A program made the translations under genes and the position numbers. 64,000 nt of DNA, from NCBI GenBank assembly GCA_026392355.1, contig JAPLCF010000030.1:434001-498000 (forward strand). Direction: 5' to 3'. Each line of letters begins with the position of its first letter. Position 1 is the first letter of the stretch. The notes beneath the pieces are model-generated. The model searched no databases and had not been told where the DNA came from. It saw only the letters and a list, made by a program, of their open reading frames with translations. This DNA comes from Actinomycetota bacterium (GTDB lineage Bacteria > Actinomycetota > Thermoleophilia > Gaiellales > F1-60-MAGs149). This document shows, piece by piece, positions 1-11,820 of the stretch.

Positions 1-812
1 CCGCAATCCTGGCCATGATGGGACTCCTACCGCCCAACGCCAGCGCGGCCGGCCGCATTCTGCTCGACGGCGAGGACATCCTCGCTGGCGGGGACGCGAC
101 GATGCGCCCGCACCGCTGGAACGACATCGCGATGGTCTTCCAGGGCGCGATGAACGCCTTCGATCCGGTCAAGACCATCGGCTCGCAGATCCAGGAGCCG
201 ATCGAGACCGCCGGCCTCGCCAAGGGCAAGGCCGCGCGGGCCCGCACCGCCGAGCTGCTCGAGCTGGTTGGCATCAGCGGCGAACGCCAGGATCGCTTTC
301 CCCATGAGTTCTCCGGCGGCATGCGCCAGCGCGCCGCGATCGCGATGGCGCTCGCCTGCCAGCCCAAGGTGCTGCTCGCCGACGAGCCCACCACCGCACT
401 CGACGTGATGGTGCAGGCGCAGATTCTCGAGCTGCTGGTGCGCCTCACCGACGAGCTCGGCCTCGCGCTGATCATGGTCACCCACGACCTACCGCTTGTC
501 TCGCAGATCTGCCAGCGCGCGGCCGTCATGTATGCAGGCCACATCACCGAGCTTGGCACCACAACCGAGCTGTACCACCGCCCGCTGCATCCGTACACGC
601 GGATGCTGTTTGGTGCCACGCCCGACCTCCTAGCCCAGCGCGAGGTCACCTCGATCCCGGGTGCGCCGCCGCGCCTCGATCAGGAGATCACGGGCTGTCC
701 GTTCCGTCCGCGCTGCGATTCCGCGATCGACGCTTGCGCCCTCTCCTATCCGCCCACCCGCACGGCCGAGCCCGGCCATAGCGGCGCGTGCTTCGTCGAG
801 GCCCACGCATGA
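1..812 (+). CDS. Peptide/nickel ABC transporter ATP-binding protein, DppD/OppD type (5' truncated by window edge)
   Basis: ATPase subunit that powers uptake of oligopeptides or a related solute through a membrane permease pair. The reading frame is open from base 3, so the start codon and the Walker A loop lie before the window. Visible in order are the Q-loop (MVFQGAMNAFDPV), the ABC signature FSGGMRQRAAIAMAL, Walker B (LLADEPTTALD) and the H-loop (MVTHDLP). The C-terminal oligopeptide-transporter extension has paired cysteines in GCPFRPRC. The stop overlaps the start of the next ATPase gene by four bases (ATGA), so the two are translationally coupled. Substrate cannot be told from the ATPase alone. 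Confidence 0.93.
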   Translation, partial: AILAMMGLLPPNASAAGRILLDGEDILAGGDATMRPHRWNDIAMVFQGAMNAFDPVKTIGSQIQEPIETAGLAKGKAARARTAELLELVGISGERQDRFPHEFSGGMRQRAAIAMALACQPKVLLADEPTTALDVMVQAQILELLVRLTDELGLALIMVTHDLPLVSQICQRAAVMYAGHITELGTTTELYHRPLHPYTRMLFGATPDLLAQREVTSIPGAPPRLDQEITGCPFRPRCDSAIDACALSYPPTRTAEPGHSGACFVEAHA

Positions 813-1753
813 GCGAGACGCTGCTCACGATCGAGGACCTCGTCGTCCAGTACCGCCAGGGCCGCAAGAAGGTCGTCAAGGCCGTCGACGGTGTCTCGCT
901 AACGGTTGCGGCGGGCGAGTTTGTGGCACTGGTCGGTGAGTCGGGCTGCGGTAAAACGACGACGGCGCAGACAGCCATGCGCATGGTCCCGGCGACGAGT
1001 GGGACGATTCGCTACCGCGACCGCGATATCACCAACGCGACGCAGAGCGAGATGCGCCCGATCCGGCGTGAGCTGCAGATCATCTTCCAGGATCCGTACG
1101 AGTCGCTCGATCCACGCTTTCGTGTGAAGGACATCGTCGCTGAGCCGCTTGAGATCCACGGCCTCGACAACCGCGACGAGCGCGTGCGCGCCGCCATGGA
1201 GCGTGCGGGCCTCACCCCTGCCGACCTCTACCTCGAGCGCTATCCGCACGAGCTGTCGGGCGGGCAGCGCCAGCGCGTCTCGATTGCCGCGGCCCTCGCG
1301 CTCGAGCCGACGATGCTGCTGGCCGACGAGCCCGTGTCCATGCTCGACGTGTCGGTGCGTGCCGGCATCCTCGGCCTGCTCAACGATCTGCGCACCAGTG
1401 GCCTGGGGATTCTGATGATCACGCACGATCTCTCCACCGCCGCTCACTTCGCCGACCGCATCTGTGTCATGTACCTCGGCCGGATCGTCGAGGAGGGTCC
1501 GGCCCATGAGGTGATCCGCAACCCGCAGCACCCGTATACGAAGGCACTCGTCTCCGTCGTCCCCCAGCCCGATCCCGAGCAGTCGATGCAGCCCGAGATC
1601 CTCCAGGGCGAGACGCCAAACCCGGCCGACGTACCTACCGGCTGCCGCTTCCACCCGCGCTGCCCCGTCGCCACGGCTGCCTGCTCGTCCGAGGATCCAC
1701 CGTTGCGCCCCGCCGGCAGCGATGGCCATCGCGCCGCCTGCATCCTCGTCTGA
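809..1753 (+). CDS. Peptide/nickel ABC transporter ATP-binding protein, DppF/OppF type
   Basis: Second ATPase of the dipeptide/oligopeptide importer, partner of the upstream DppD-like subunit. I chose ATG 809 rather than the longer ORF start at 788 because it overlaps the upstream stop as ATGA and gives [12 protein letters not shown], a normal family N-terminus. Walker A is [14 protein letters not shown], the signature [15 protein letters not shown], Walker [13 protein letters not shown] and the H-loop MITHDLS. The C-terminal oligo_HPY region ends with CRFHPRC. The periplasmic-binding and permease genes should lie upstream of the window. The 3' end overlaps possible recQ starts; recQ is best started at 1809. 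Confidence 0.93.
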   Translation: MSETLLTIEDLVVQYRQGRKKVVKAVDGVSLTVAAGEFVALVGESGCGKTTTAQTAMRMVPATSGTIRYRDRDITNATQSEMRPIRRELQIIFQDPYESLDPRFRVKDIVAEPLEIHGLDNRDERVRAAMERAGLTPADLYLERYPHELSGGQRQRVSIAAALALEPTMLLADEPVSMLDVSVRAGILGLLNDLRTSGLGILMITHDLSTAAHFADRICVMYLGRIVEEGPAHEVIRNPQHPYTKALVSVVPQPDPEQSMQPEILQGETPNPADVPTGCRFHPRCPVATAACSSEDPPLRPAGSDGHRAACILV

Positions 1754-1808
1754 AACCCGGCACATCCCGGCACAGCCGTGTGGGGACGCGGTTCGTAGAC
1801 TGCGGTAC

Positions 1809-3617
<1,809 letters not shown>

Positions 3618-3645
3618 GTTCTCTGGAACCCATTACGATGCCGCC

Positions 3646-5313
3646 ATGAGCAACAACCAGCGCCCCTCCGACGAGATCACCAAGGGCTTCCGCCGCGCCC
3701 CCGCGCGCGCGATGCTCCGTGCCGTCGGTCTCACCGATGAGGACTTCTCCAAGCCGCAGATGGCGGTTGCGACGTCGTGGAATCAGGTCACGCCGTGCAA
3801 CTACCACCTCGACAAGCTCGCCATCGAGGCACAGAAGGGCGTCAAGGACGCCGGCGCGGTTGCGCTGATCTTCAACACCATTGCCGTCTCCGACGGCATC
3901 GCCATGGGCCACGAGGGCATGCGTGCCTCGCTGGTCTCGCGCGAGAACATCGCCGACGCCTACGAGCTCGTCATGCACGCCGAGCGCTTCGACGGCGCTG
4001 TCACGATCGCCGGCTGCGATAAGAGCCTCCCCGGCATGCTGATGGGCATGGCCCGTTTGAACCTGCCGGGCTGCTTCCTCTACGGCGGCACGATCATGCC
4101 CGGCAAGTTCCGCGGCAAGGACGTCAACATTCAGGACGTCTTCGAGGCCGTCGGTGCGGTGGCACGTGGCACGATGAGCGAGGAAGACCTGCTCGAGCTT
4201 GAGAAGGTCGCTTGCCCCGGCTCCGGCTCGTGTGGCGGCATGTTTACCGCCAACACGATGGCGACGATCGGCGAGGCCATCGGTATGGCGCCGATCGGCT
4301 CCTCCTCTGCGCCCGCCACGCATGCGCGCCGCCTCGAGTGGTCGCAGAAGGCCGGCCAGATTGCGGTGCAGGCAGTGGAGCAGGAGCTCACACCGCGCCG
4401 CATCATGACCAAGAAGGCCTTCGAAAACGCGATCATGTCGGTCAATGCCGGCGGTGGCTCGACGAACGCCGTCCTGCATCTCCTCGCGATTGCACACGAA
4501 TGCGGTGTCGATCTCACGCTCGACGACTTCAATCGCCTCGCCGCCCGCACCCCGCACATCGCGGACCTCAAGCCGGGTGGCCAGTACGTCATGGCCGACC
4601 TCGATAAGGTTGGCGGCGTCCCGGCGATGCTGAAGGAGCTGCTCGATGCCGGCCACCTGCACGGCGACACGCTGACGGTGACCGGTCAGACGATGGCTGA
4701 GGCCCTCGCCGACTCCCCCGGCGCCGACGGCACGATCGTCCGCCCGTTCACGAACCCCGTGCACTCCGACGGCGGCCTGCTCGTCCTGCGCGGCACGGCT
4801 GCGCCCGATGGCGGCGTCGTCAAGGTCGCCTCGACTGGCATCCGCGAATTCCGCGGGCCCGCCCGCGTGTTCTCGGGCGAGGAGGCCGCGATGGACGCGG
4901 TCGTCGAGGGGCGCATCAACGACGGCGACGTCATCGTGATTCGTGATGAGGGCCCCATCGGCGGCCCCGGCATGCGCGAGATGCTCGGTGTCACCAGCGC
5001 CGTGATGGGCGCTGGCCTCGGCGAGACCGTCGCGCTGATCACCGACGGGCGCTTTAGTGGTGCCACGCGCGGCTTCTGCATCGGCCACGTCTGCCCCGAG
5101 AGCGTCGAGGGCGGCCCGATCGGCCTGATGGAAGAGGGCGACATCATCAACATCAACGTCGCCGAGCTGCGCCTCGACCTCGAGGTCGATGAGTCCGTGC
5201 TGGCCGAGCGCCGCAAGAAGTATCAGCGCCCCACGCCGAAGTACACGCGTGGCGCGCTCCACAAGTACGCCAAGCTCGTCGGCCCGGCCTCGGGCGGCGC
5301 CGTCCTCGACTGA
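3646..5313 (+). CDS. ilvD: Dihydroxy-acid dehydratase
   Basis: Dehydrates 2,3-dihydroxyisovalerate and its homologue to 2-oxo acids, the common third step of valine and isoleucine synthesis. The 555 aa from ATG 3646 match the family length. The ORF extends upstream to 3565 inside recQ, but [14 protein letters not shown] is the natural start. Three cysteines placed as Fe-S ligands are visible: Cys51 (VTPCNYH), Cys124 (GCDKSLPG) and Cys196 ([12 protein letters not shown]). The C-terminal [12 protein letters not shown] motif is present. This cysteine pattern fits the [2Fe-2S] type, but cluster type is inferred only. The other branched-chain genes are not in the window. The gene ends at a palindromic intergenic repeat shared with the opposing gene. 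Confidence 0.97.
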   Translation: MSNNQRPSDEITKGFRRAPARAMLRAVGLTDEDFSKPQMAVATSWNQVTPCNYHLDKLAIEAQKGVKDAGAVALIFNTIAVSDGIAMGHEGMRASLVSRENIADAYELVMHAERFDGAVTIAGCDKSLPGMLMGMARLNLPGCFLYGGTIMPGKFRGKDVNIQDVFEAVGAVARGTMSEEDLLELEKVACPGSGSCGGMFTANTMATIGEAIGMAPIGSSSAPATHARRLEWSQKAGQIAVQAVEQELTPRRIMTKKAFENAIMSVNAGGGSTNAVLHLLAIAHECGVDLTLDDFNRLAARTPHIADLKPGGQYVMADLDKVGGVPAMLKELLDAGHLHGDTLTVTGQTMAEALADSPGADGTIVRPFTNPVHSDGGLLVLRGTAAPDGGVVKVASTGIREFRGPARVFSGEEAAMDAVVEGRINDGDVIVIRDEGPIGGPGMREMLGVTSAVMGAGLGETVALITDGRFSGATRGFCIGHVCPESVEGGPIGLMEEGDIININVAELRLDLEVDESVLAERRKKYQRPTPKYTRGALHKYAKLVGPASGGAVLD

Positions 5314-5324
5314 ACGATGTTGAC

Positions 5325-5386
5325 GACGCGAAGGCCTTGAGGTGGCTCGGTCCGAAAGGAACGATTCACCTCAAGGTCATCGCGTC
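5325..5386. terminator. Imperfect hairpin unit 1 downstream of ilvD
   Basis: Arms 5325-5353 and 5358-5386 (29 bases each, about 24 paired) around a GAAA tetraloop. It starts 12 bases after the ilvD stop. There is no U-tract, so termination would need Rho or simple stem stability. It belongs to the palindromic repeat family. Confidence 0.55.
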
Positions 5387-5445
5387 GCCTGGTACCAAGG
5401 CCCTCGGTAGCCAAAGCCGCAGCTGGCGAAGTTGATCCACCTAGG

Positions 5446-5509
5446 CGACGGGTGCACCTCGAGGTGAATCGGTCGTTTCCGACCGATTCACCTCGAGGTG
5501 CACCCGTCG
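5446..5509. terminator. Perfect 30-bp inverted repeat (hairpin unit 2)
   Basis: Arms 5446-5475 and 5480-5509 are exact reverse complements of 30 bases with a four-base TTTC loop. The right arm ends one base before the stop triplet of the minus-strand metallo-hydrolase (5511-5513). It lacks a T-tract. The arms contain two copies of CACCTCGAGGTG, also found in copy B at 61206-61217. Confidence 0.65.
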
Positions 5510-5510
5510 T

Positions 5511-6473
5511 CTAAGCAGCCGCGAAGCGGTAGCCGTCGTCCGAGACCGTGGCGCGGCCGTCGGCGACAAGGCGCTCGAGATGCGCGAGCGCCTCGACGAG
5601 CGCGAAGCGGCGTTCGTGCATACCGTGGCCGTTTGGCCAGATGACGGTGGCTACGTCCATCGCGGACACGGCACCGTTCTGGAGCGCGCCATGGGCGATC
5701 AGGAGACGCTCGTCGTGCATGGCACGGATTTCGCGGGCGCGACCAGCGACGTCCTCGATCGGCTGGCGGTGACCGCCATGCACGATCGTTGGCGAAAGCT
5801 CCGCGAGGCGTTCGAGCGTCTCGAAGTAGCGGCCCAGCGGATCGAAATCTGTGTCTTCCCAGCGGCCGACGTTCGGACTGATCGTCGCGAGGATTACGTC
5901 GCCGCCGAACATGCGGTCGGTCGTCAGGCCGTGCAGCGCGATGTGGCCATCGGCGTGGCCGGGCAGGTGCAGGATGCGGAAGTCCTCGTCCCCGACACGG
6001 ACAAGGTCGCCCTCGTCGACAAGGTGTGTCGGTTCGGGGATCGTGACGGGCGAGCCGCCCTCGTCATCTGCCGCCTCGCGGGCCATCTCGGCTGACATGC
6101 CGTTGCCGAACATGTGGTCGTAGACACCCTCGATGTCCATATCGACCCAGGCGTTCTTGGACAGCGCAGCGTCGAGACGTCCCTGCACAATCTCGTTCGG
6201 CTCGACGAGGTCGGCGAGCAGGCCGCCACAGCCGATGTGATCGGGGTGGTAGTGCGTGATGACGATGCGATGGATCGACGGGCTGCCAAGTAGGTCGAGC
6301 GCCTCGGACCAGCGGCGTACCGTGCCCGGCGTGCCAAGGCCGGTGTCGATGATCGTCCAGCCCTCCGGCGCCTCGAGCGCGTAGCAATGCGTGTGATCGA
6401 GCGCCCACGGCAGCGGCATGGTGATCCGATGCGCGCCCCCACCAAGGTCTGCGAGCTCGAACTCCCGCGCCAT
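5511..6473 (-). CDS. Metallo-beta-lactamase-fold hydrolase
   Basis: 320 aa. The N-terminal two-thirds is a metallo-beta-lactamase fold with the metal-binding motif THYHPDHIG, a further ligand in DTGLGTPG, and HLPGHADGHIALH with FGGDVIL downstream. The last 70 residues look like the small winged-helix domain that often follows this fold (MHERRFALVEALAHLERLVADG). Members include thioester hydrolases, lactonases and glyoxalase-II-like enzymes, so the substrate is open. The gene starts nine bases after the infB stop and is probably the last gene of the rimP-nusA-ylxR-infB operon, where rbfA might have been expected. Confidence 0.85.
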   Translation of the reverse strand: MAREFELADLGGGAHRITMPLPWALDHTHCYALEAPEGWTIIDTGLGTPGTVRRWSEALDLLGSPSIHRIVITHYHPDHIGCGGLLADLVEPNEIVQGRLDAALSKNAWVDMDIEGVYDHMFGNGMSAEMAREAADDEGGSPVTIPEPTHLVDEGDLVRVGDEDFRILHLPGHADGHIALHGLTTDRMFGGDVILATISPNVGRWEDTDFDPLGRYFETLERLAELSPTIVHGGHRQPIEDVAGRAREIRAMHDERLLIAHGALQNGAVSAMDVATVIWPNGHGMHERRFALVEALAHLERLVADGRATVSDDGYRFAAA

Positions 6474-6482
6474 GTGCCGGGC

Positions 6483-8816
6483 CTAGAGCTCCGTGCGCTC
6501 GACGGACTTGGAGATGTAGCCCTCGAGGATGTCGCCCTCTTCGAGCTCGGAGAAGCCCTTGAGCACGATGCCGCACTCGAAGCCTTCCTTGATCTCCTTG
6601 ACCTCGTCCTTGAGGTGACGGATCGAGTCGATCTCGCCGTCCCACGTGATCACGCCGTCGCGGATGACGCGGGCGTTGGAGCCGCGCGTGATCATGCCGC
6701 TGGTCACCATGCAGCCGGCAATCGTGCCGATCTTGGAGGCCTTGAAGAGCTGGCGCACCTCAGCGGTACCCGTGATCTCCTCGACGATGTCCGGCGTGAG
6801 CATGCCGACGAGTGCAGCCTCGATGTCCTCGGTCAGCTTGTAGATGACCTTGTAAGTGCGGATGTCGACGCCCTCACGATCGGCGAGACCCTTGGCCTCG
6901 CCGTTCGGGCGGACGTTGAAGCCGACGACAATGGCCTTCGACGCAGCCGCGAGCATAATGTCGGACTCGGTGATGCCACCGACGCCCGTGTGAATGACGC
7001 GGACCGCGACTTCCTCGCTCTTGATCTTGTCGAGCTCGGAGACCGCAGCCTCGACGGAGCCCTGCACGTCGCCCTTGATGACGAGGTTGAGGTCGCGCAC
7101 CTTGCCATCGGAGACCTGCTTGAAGAGGTCCTCGAGCGAGATCGACTTCTGGCTGCGGCGCGAGAGCTCTTCGGCACGCAGGCGCGCAGCGCGCTTCTGC
7201 GCAAGGTGACGCGCATCGCGCTCAGAATCGACGACGCGGCAGACCTCACCGGCCGGCGGCGGCTTGTCGAAGCCGACGATCTCGACGGGCTCAGCCGGAC
7301 CAGCCGACTCGAGCTTGACGCCGTGCTCGTCGAGCATGACGCGGACCTTGCCCCAGGCATCGCCCGCGACAACGGCGTCGCCCTGCTTGAGGGTGCCGCG
7401 CTGCACGAGCATGGTTGCGACGGGGCCGCGACCGACGTCAAGACGGGATTCCACAATCGGGCCGGAGGCCGGCGCGTCGGGATTGGCCGTGAGCTCGAGC
7501 ACGTCGGCCTGCAGCAGCAGCATCTCGAGCAGCTGATCGAGGCCGGTCCCCTCCTTGGCGGAGACGTCGACGAACACCGTGTCGCCGCCCCAATCCTCGG
7601 GCTGCAGACCGTGCGTAACGAGGTCCTGGCGGGTCTTCTGCGGGTTCGCACCCGGCTTATCAATCTTGTTGACGGCAACGACGATCGGCACCTCGGCGGC
7701 CTTCGCGTGGTCGATCGCCTCGAGGGTCTGCGGCATCACGCTGTCGTCTGCAGCAACCACGAGCACTGCGACGTCGGTGAGCTTGGCGCCGCGGGCACGC
7801 AGGGCGGTAAACGCCTCATGACCCGGGGTGTCGAGGAACGTGACCTGGCGATCACCGACATCGACCTGGTATGCGCCGATGTGCTGGGTGATGCCGCCGG
7901 CCTCGCCGGTGACGACGCTGGTCTCGCGAATCGCGTCGAGCAGCGTGGTCTTGCCGTGGTCGACGTGGCCCATGACGGTGATGACGGGAGCGCGCGGCTT
8001 GAGGTCGGCCGGATCGTCCTCGATGACGATGTCGTCGAGTTCCTCTTCCGCACTCTGGATCGTGACGGGCCGCTCGAACTCAGCGGCGATGATCTCAATT
8101 GCCTCATCGGTGAGCGACTGCGTAATCGTCACAAACTCGCCGAGGCCCATCATCGTCTTGATGATCTCGGCCGTGGAGACGCCGAGCTTCTCCGCGTACT
8201 CCTTGACGGTGACGCCACTGGGAACCGTGACCGGCCCCGTGGGACGGACGACGACCTTCTCCTCGCGGACTTCGCGATCGCCACCGCCACGACCACCGCG
8301 CTGCGGCCGCTCGCGCGGACCACGTGCGGCCTGCGAATCGATGACGACGCGACGCTTCTTACCCTGCGGGACACCACGCTGCGGACGCGCTCGGCCGGCC
8401 GGAGCGCCACCCGGAGGCGGCGGCGGGGCAAAGCGACTGCCACCCGAAGTCGGGCGGGGCGGGCGAGAGTCGCGGGCGGGGCGCTCACCAGCTGCAGCAG
8501 CGGGAGCGGCCTCCTCCTTCTTCTTGGGCAGTTCGACAGGCTCGGGCTTGATGGCGTTGGGGTGCGCGGCAGCCGGATCGACCGGCTTCGCTTCGGCAGC
8601 ACCCTTGGCCGAGGCAGCGGGCTTCTTGGCCGCTGCAGCGGGCTTCTTCTTCGCCGGCGCCTTCTTCGGCTTAGAGCCTGCCAGCGCTCGCGCGGCAGCG
8701 ACCTCATCGACCATGTCCCGCTGAATCGGCACGCCAGCCTCGAAGAGGACGCGGGCAACCTCATTGGGATCGAGCCCGCGCTCGCGCGCGATTTCAACGA
8801 TTCGTCGTTTAGCCAT
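6483..8816 (-). CDS. infB: Translation initiation factor IF-2
   Basis: GTPase that places initiator tRNA on the 30S subunit. The 777 aa begin with the IF2_N domain ([17 protein letters not shown]), followed by an Ala/Lys/Pro-rich linker and an Arg/Gly-rich tract of low complexity up to about residue 170. The GTPase core shows [12 protein letters not shown] (G1), [10 protein letters not shown] (G3) and [13 protein letters not shown] (G4). Domains II-IV run to the C-terminus. Position after nusA and ylxR is the classic order. A very long open frame on the opposite strand (6387-8966) is an antisense artefact of the high GC content. Confidence 0.97.
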   Translation of the reverse strand: MAKRRIVEIARERGLDPNEVARVLFEAGVPIQRDMVDEVAAARALAGSKPKKAPAKKKPAAAAKKPAASAKGAAEAKPVDPAAAHPNAIKPEPVELPKKKEEAAPAAAAGERPARDSRPPRPTSGGSRFAPPPPPGGAPAGRARPQRGVPQGKKRRVVIDSQAARGPRERPQRGGRGGGDREVREEKVVVRPTGPVTVPSGVTVKEYAEKLGVSTAEIIKTMMGLGEFVTITQSLTDEAIEIIAAEFERPVTIQSAEEELDDIVIEDDPADLKPRAPVITVMGHVDHGKTTLLDAIRETSVVTGEAGGITQHIGAYQVDVGDRQVTFLDTPGHEAFTALRARGAKLTDVAVLVVAADDSVMPQTLEAIDHAKAAEVPIVVAVNKIDKPGANPQKTRQDLVTHGLQPEDWGGDTVFVDVSAKEGTGLDQLLEMLLLQADVLELTANPDAPASGPIVESRLDVGRGPVATMLVQRGTLKQGDAVVAGDAWGKVRVMLDEHGVKLESAGPAEPVEIVGFDKPPPAGEVCRVVDSERDARHLAQKRAARLRAEELSRRSQKSISLEDLFKQVSDGKVRDLNLVIKGDVQGSVEAAVSELDKIKSEEVAVRVIHTGVGGITESDIMLAAASKAIVVGFNVRPNGEAKGLADREGVDIRTYKVIYKLTEDIEAALVGMLTPDIVEEITGTAEVRQLFKASKIGTIAGCMVTSGMITRGSNARVIRDGVITWDGEIDSIRHLKDEVKEIKEGFECGIVLKGFSELEEGDILEGYISKSVERTEL

Positions 8817-8846
8817 CAGCGAAGGATCCTATCAGCCATGCGGATT

Positions 8847-9103
8847 TCAGCCCCCCGGCAGCGCCGCAATCACAAGCGCCGCAAGGCCTTCCGGGATCTC
8901 AACAGACGCCCGGAGGCGCCGCTGAATAGCACGCGATCGCAACGCAGCGTCAACGCACGATGCTGACGGGCAGAGGTACGTCCCCCGCCCCGTCGTCCCG
9001 CCGATCACAAGCGCGCCGGCAGCGTCGACCGAGAGCCGCACGAGGCAGCTCTGCGGTCGACGCTGCCCGCAGCCCGAGCACGTGCGCTCGGGCTCGGGCG
9101 CAT
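8847..9103 (-). CDS. ylxR: YlxR family (DUF448) RNA-binding protein, start unresolved
   Basis: Small nucleic-acid-binding protein of the nusA-infB operon. The recognisable core reads PERTCSGCGQRRP, then LVRLSVDAAGALVIGG, GRGTYLCPSASC and a basic C-terminus ending 31 bases before infB. Cysteine pairs of the N-terminal knuckle and GRG are conserved features. The start is odd. After the nusA stop (9109-9111) there is no ATG, GTG or TTG in the YlxR frame before the core. The only ATG (9103-9101) is in another frame and would join the core only if one base were inserted just after it. Either a base is missing, or the start is non-canonical or lies inside nusA. Confidence 0.8.
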
Positions 9104-9108
9104 TCGCG

Positions 9109-10649
<1,541 letters not shown>

Positions 10650-10653
<4 letters not shown>

Positions 10654-11093
10654 CGTGACTTCACCAGCTTCCACATGAGGGTTGACTTCTTGACGTCGGC
10701 ATAGGGCACCTCGAGGCGCCCGTTGCCGGTTTCGACCGTGACGGAATCGGGGCCGGCCGCTACCAGCACGCCTTCAAAGGACGTTTGGCCATCGACCGGG
10801 GTGCGCATGACGAAGGACGCCTCGCGTCCGACCATGCGCGTGTAGTGCTCGGGACGGGTGAGCGCGCGATCAAGGCCAGGCGACGAAACTTCGAGCGCCC
10901 ACTGCTCGCGGATCGGCAGCAGCACCTTGGAGATCTCCTCGCAGATGCCGAGGTCGACGCCACCTTCGCGGTCGATCATCACGCGCAGCTGGCCATGGCC
11001 GGCATCGGCGATGACGTCCCATACGTAGATGTCCGGGCGTGCCGCACCGATCAGCTGCACGACCTGCTCACGAGGATCTGTTGCTGCGCTCAT
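10650..11093 (-). CDS. rimP: Ribosome maturation factor RimP
   Basis: Factor for 30S subunit maturation. 147 aa, the usual length. Family features are the N-terminal half with ADAGHGQLRVMIDREGGVDLGICEEISKVL and the central SSPGLDRALTRPEHY motif, followed by a small Sm-like C-terminal domain. The gene opens the rimP-nusA-ylxR-infB operon. A strong ribosome-binding site, GAAAGGGGG, lies eight bases before ATG 11093, and a terminator-like hairpin with a U-tract lies about 30 bases upstream. The 3' end overlaps nusA by four bases. Confidence 0.94.
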
Positions 11094-11122
11094 CTGGCAC
11101 CCCCTTTCATCTGCGTTTTCCC

Positions 11123-11150
11123 AAAAAAAAGACGGGCTCTTGGCCCGTCT
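11123..11150 (-). terminator. Intrinsic terminator between dtd and rimP (or rimP-operon attenuator)
   Basis: Read on the minus strand, an 8-bp stem (AGACGGGC with GCCCGTCT) and a five-base loop are followed at once by eight T residues. This is a textbook Rho-independent terminator. It sits 66 bases after the dtd stop and 29 bases ahead of the rimP start. It either ends dtd, or, if the rimP promoter is upstream of it, attenuates the rimP-nusA-infB operon. Confidence 0.85.
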
Positions 11151-11154
11151 CGGC

Positions 11155-11177
11155 CGAGCGCATCACTGCCGCGCTCG
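11155..11177 (-). other. Hairpin immediately upstream of the rimP-leader terminator
   Basis: A 7-bp stem (CGAGCGC with GCGCTCG) and nine-base loop lie four bases from the terminator stem. Two adjacent hairpins in a leader are compatible with attenuation, but no clear antiterminator pairing was found. Confidence 0.4.
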
Positions 11178-11216
11178 TGTCGAACGCTACCAGACGTCAG
11201 GGCTCGGGGGTGTCGC

Positions 11217-11654
11217 TCAGGAGTCGTGGACGATCGTGACCGGACCGTCGTTGATGAGCGCAACCTGCATGTCTGCACCAAAACGCCCACCGGCTACGTT
11301 CACACCAAGCCCCTTGAGGGTCTCGATGTAGAGGCTCACCAGCGGCTCGGCCACCGCCGGGTCGGCTGCCCACGTGAAGGACGGGCGGTTGCCGCGGCGC
11401 GTATCGGCGAGCAGCGTGAACTGCGAGATGATCAGCACCGAGCCCTCGACGTCAATCACTGAGCGGTCAAAGCGCCCATCATCGTCGCGGAAAATGCGCA
11501 TCTCAGCGGTCTTCTCAGCGGCGCGCGTCACGGTCTTCGCGTCGTCGCCCTCGCCGATGCCCACGAGCGCCACGAGTCCGTGGCCGATCTCGCCGACAAC
11601 CTCGCCGCCAACCGAGACGGAGGCTTCGGAAACTCTCTGCAGAACGAGGCGCAT
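11217..11654 (-). CDS. dtd: D-aminoacyl-tRNA deacylase
   Basis: Hydrolyses D-amino acids from mischarged tRNA. ATG 11654 gives 145 aa, the family length, starting MRLVLQRVSEASVSVGGE; the ORF's earlier start at 11720 adds an unrelated leader. The catalytic Thr/Ser segment ISQFTLLADTRRGNRPSF and the Gly-cisPro-type region near the C-terminus (NVAGGRFGADMQVALINDGPVT) are intact. It is divergent from the decarboxylase gene at 11821 and followed by a strong intrinsic terminator. Probably a single-gene unit. Confidence 0.95.
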   Translation of the reverse strand: MRLVLQRVSEASVSVGGEVVGEIGHGLVALVGIGEGDDAKTVTRAAEKTAEMRIFRDDDGRFDRSVIDVEGSVLIISQFTLLADTRRGNRPSFTWAADPAVAEPLVSLYIETLKGLGVNVAGGRFGADMQVALINDGPVTIVHDS

Positions 11655-11820
11655 GCCCAGAGGGTGCCAGATCGTCACCGTGCGCCCGGTCGGTGGGCTA
11701 CGCTCACTCCGCACGTCCACGGGAGCCCTGCCCGCGCAATCGGCGGTCTGGGCGGCTCACATCCGTAATCCGAAAAGACGCCGCCGAGGTTCGACGGCCG
11801 ATCGCTGGAGGACCGCCACG

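Larger units (their letters stand above)
5317..5509. repeat. Palindromic intergenic repeat, copy A (two tandem hairpin units)
   Basis: Fills the 197-base gap between convergent ilvD and the metallo-hydrolase gene. It holds two long inverted repeats joined by a spacer (about 5397-5445) that matches copy B at 61149. Both units share a core related to CACCTCGAGGTG, suggesting tandem duplication of one element. By eye, positions 5397-5466 match 61149-61217 at about 58 of 70 positions with one gap. Best read as a REP- or MITE-like repeat doubling as a bidirectional transcription end; no protein-coding content. Confidence 0.75.

Noticed and set aside
6387-8966. 859-codon open frame antisense to infB
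   Set aside because: The minus-strand frame is an unmistakable IF-2; the opposite frame is Asp/Leu/Arg-rich with no recognisable domain, as expected for codon-biased high-GC DNA.
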